DNA from: an uncultured Caulobacterales bacterium
GTDB taxonomy: Bacteria > Pseudomonadota > Alphaproteobacteria > Caulobacterales > Caulobacteraceae
Length of the DNA stretch: 7,033 nucleotides
NCBI GenBank assembly: GCA_903903715.1
Contig: CAIUZX010000446.1
Coordinates: 1-7,033, forward strand
Reading direction: 5' to 3'
This document shows positions 5,724 to 7,033 of the stretch, in pieces (the first letter of the stretch is position 1; each line of letters begins with the position of its first letter). Made by a program: the position numbers and the translations under genes. The notes under the pieces are model-generated. The model did no database searches. It saw only the letters and a list, made by a program, of their open reading frames with translations, and was not told the DNA's origin.

Positions 5724-6627
5724 TCTTCGACCGGTCCGCCGCGAGCATGGCGTTGAGGATTTGCTCGGAGATGTCCTTCACGGCGCCCGGGCTGTGGGAG
5801 AGGAACAGGGTGTTGGTCTTGTCGCTATCGCCAATCGACTTCAGCGTGTCGAAGTACTGGGTGATCAGCACAAGCTGCATCACCTCAGAGGTTGAGACGT
5901 CGCCGACGGACTTCTGGAAGGACTCGATCGAGCCCTGCAGGCCCTCGATGATCGCTCGTCTCTGATTGGCGATGCCCTGACCTTGGAGAGCCTTGCTCTC
6001 TGACTCCGCCTCGGCCTTCTTCACGACGAGGATCTTTTCAGCCTCGCCACGGGCGTTGGCGGCGACCTGCTCGCGCTGGGCGGCGTTGATGTCGTTCATC
6101 GCCGACTTCACCTTCTGGTCCGGCACGATGTCCGTGACGAGCACATTGACGATCTCGTAGCCGAAGCCGGCCATGTCTGCGTCGAGTTCCTTCTTCACTG
6201 CGGAGGCGATGCCGGACTGGCTGGCGAACACCTCGTCGAGGGTCATGCCCGGCACGTGGCCCAGGATCACCTGCTCGACGTAGGACTGGATCTGCGCCTC
6301 CGGATTGGCGAGCCTGTAGAAGGCGTCATAGACCGCTTCTGGGCGCACTCGGTTCTGCACGGAAATTGGAATGGTCACGAACACATTGTCCTTGGTCTTG
6401 GTCTCCATCGTCAGGGTGATCTGATTGACCCGCAGACTGACCCGGCCCGCGACGCTGTCGATGAAGGGAACCTTCCAGCTCAGGCCCGGCTCGGCGATGC
6501 GCAAGAACTTGCCGAAGCGGACGACCACCGCGACTTCGGCGGTCTTGACCGTGAAGAAGCTGCCGAAGACGGTCGAGAGGACAAAGAAGGAGACGACGAT
6601 CAGCACGCCGAATGAGACGAATTCCAT
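5719..6627 (-). CDS. SPFH/band-7 membrane protein, stomatin- and HIR-like
   Basis: This 302-residue protein has one N-terminal membrane segment (residues 3-24), then an SPFH domain (about 27-190), then an Ala/Glu-rich coiled coil (about 180-230, INAAQREQVAANARGEAEKI) and a conserved tail. SPFH proteins form large oligomeric rings or cages on membranes and organise microdomains or assist proteases. Segments such as METKTKDNVFV (75-85), GYEIVNVLVTDIVPD (156-170), LVLITQYFDTLKSIG (252-266) and SPGAVKDISEQI (279-290) closely follow plant hypersensitive-induced-reaction (HIR) proteins as I remember them, more than HflK/HflC or QmcA. The longer start at 6672 would add 15 polar residues ahead of the membrane segment. 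GGAGA 7 nt before the ATG at 6627 favours the shorter form, which begins MEFVSFGVLIVV. No NfeD-type partner gene is adjacent. The family is certain; the cellular partner is unknown. Confidence 0.9.
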   Translation of the reverse strand: MEFVSFGVLIVVSFFVLSTVFGSFFTVKTAEVAVVVRFGKFLRIAEPGLSWKVPFIDSVAGRVSLRVNQITLTMETKTKDNVFVTIPISVQNRVRPEAVYDAFYRLANPEAQIQSYVEQVILGHVPGMTLDEVFASQSGIASAVKKELDADMAGFGYEIVNVLVTDIVPDQKVKSAMNDINAAQREQVAANARGEAEKILVVKKAEAESESKALQGQGIANQRRAIIEGLQGSIESFQKSVGDVSTSEVMQLVLITQYFDTLKSIGDSDKTNTLFLSHSPGAVKDISEQILNAMLAADRSKT

Positions 6628-6784
6628 GGTCGATCTCCGGTTCGCGCACTGCGGGCGCACGGCGCAACCCATGGCTATGCCTCGCCGTGAGTCGTGACAA
6701 GGCTAGGGGGTAGGGCGAGTTCGTCGATCAAGGCTTGCCAGCCACGCATTTCGATCCCCTTCTTGGGCGCATAATCGGGACCTG
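6628..6784. other. Divergent intergenic region between the SPFH and SGNH hydrolase genes
   Basis: These 157 bp must hold the promoters of both flanking genes. On the minus strand, TTGTCA (6695-6700) is a good -35-like hexamer, but the nearest -10-like CATAGC (6674-6679) sits only 15 bp away. On the plus strand, CATAAT (6770-6775) matches five of six -10 positions but has no -35 at normal spacing and lies only 9 nt before the hydrolase ATG. Neither is convincing alone. A 24-codon minus-strand ORF with a plausible ribosome site is also present (listed separately). Confidence 0.4.
6675..6749 (-). CDS. Possible 24-residue small ORF upstream of the SPFH gene
   Basis: The ORF reads MRGWQALIDELALPPSLVTT followed by HGEA, and ends 47 bp before the SPFH start codon. 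AAGGGG sits 6 nt upstream of its ATG. The first half could form a short amphipathic helix. It may be a leader peptide for the SPFH gene or simply chance: the frame stays open further upstream without recognisable content, and I know no family it matches. Confidence 0.2.
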   Translation of the reverse strand: MRGWQALIDELALPPSLVTTHGEA

Positions 6785-7033
6785 ATGTCGAAGGCGAAAC
6801 GGAAGATGGTGTTTTCAGACAAGGGCGCCGCGCGCGCCGGGACAATGCTGGCTGCATGCGCCGTGCTCATGCTGTCCGACGTCGTCGCGCATGCCGCCGC
6901 CTTTCAGTCCGCCAAGCCGACCGTGCGGGTCGAGTACTGGCAGAAGCGGGAAGCGGACATCGCGAATATGCTCGCCACGTCCAGAACCCTGCCGGCGGTC
7001 CGCCTGGTGTTCCTTGGCGACTCCATCACCGAT
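6785..7033 (+). CDS. Secreted SGNH/GDSL-type hydrolase, N-terminal fragment (cut by window edge)
   Basis: This is the first 83 codons of a gene running off the right end. It starts with a basic n-region (MSKAKRKM), then a hydrophobic stretch (about residues 20-36, TMLAACAVLMLSDVVAH) ending in an AHA-A type cleavage site near residue 37, so the product is probably exported. The mature part contains VEYWQKREADIANML (48-62) and ends in VRLVFLGDSITD (72-83), the block I motif of SGNH hydrolases in which the Ser of GDS is the nucleophile. These enzymes are esterases or lipases, including carbohydrate acetylesterases; the substrate cannot be told from this part. The start at 6785 has only a weak ribosome site (GGGA), and ATG codons at 6806 and 6845 are alternatives. 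The start at 6785 or 6806 leaves a more normal basic n-region. Blocks II-V, including the catalytic Asp/His, lie beyond the window. Confidence 0.75.
   Translation, partial: MSKAKRKMVFSDKGAARAGTMLAACAVLMLSDVVAHAAAFQSAKPTVRVEYWQKREADIANMLATSRTLPAVRLVFLGDSITD

Noticed and set aside
6256..6615. Plus-strand frame of 119 codons within the SPFH gene
   Set aside because: It is antisense to the conserved SPFH domain, and its Asp/Glu/His-rich composition is the usual mirror of such coding sequence.
1..7033. tRNA, rRNA, CRISPR arrays, insertion sequences, riboswitches and attachment sites
   Set aside because: I looked for cloverleaf or T-loop motifs, regularly spaced repeats, transposase-like proteins and long terminal inverted repeats, and found none.

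Overview
The window is GC-rich bacterial chromosome with dense coding, GC-rich third positions and short intergenic gaps. The protein families point to a free-living alphaproteobacterium: an Omp25-like small barrel, a CYP153-like P450 N-terminus, and a chitobiase-type hexosaminidase. A Caulobacterales/Hyphomonadales-like host is my best guess from protein style only; no rRNA or other taxonomic marker is present.

Layout. Four genes lie on the minus strand in the left two thirds. In transcription order (right to left) they are a four-domain GH20 beta-N-acetylhexosaminidase (about 4745-2238), a COG3618 TIM-barrel metal-dependent hydrolase (2178-1147), an outer-membrane beta-barrel protein (985-344), and the first 64 codons of a cytochrome P450 (193-1, cut by the window edge). 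A pirin gene (5010-5708, plus) diverges from the hexosaminidase across about 260 bp and converges on an SPFH/band-7 gene (6627-5719, minus), with only 10 bp between their stop codons. At the right edge, a secreted SGNH/GDSL hydrolase begins on the plus strand (6785 onward) and runs out of the window just after its catalytic block I.

How the genes relate. The hexosaminidase and the amidohydrolase are 59 bp apart on one strand and may be co-transcribed, but their substrates do not form an obvious pathway. The outer-membrane protein and the P450 are separated by a perfect 10-bp hairpin and probably form separate units. The rest look like independent housekeeping or accessory genes. No mobile element, CRISPR array, tRNA, rRNA or phage gene is visible, and no gap without a gene exceeds about 265 bp.

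I see no convincing previously undescribed system. The points most worth a second look are: (i) the start region of the hexosaminidase, which lacks an export signal and is preceded by a 9-codon ORF with an ATGA overlap; (ii) an SPFH protein that resembles plant HIR proteins and has no NfeD partner; (iii) an Asn at the usual catalytic Asp position of the amidohydrolase; and (iv) a few palindromes and hairpins in the intergenic regions.
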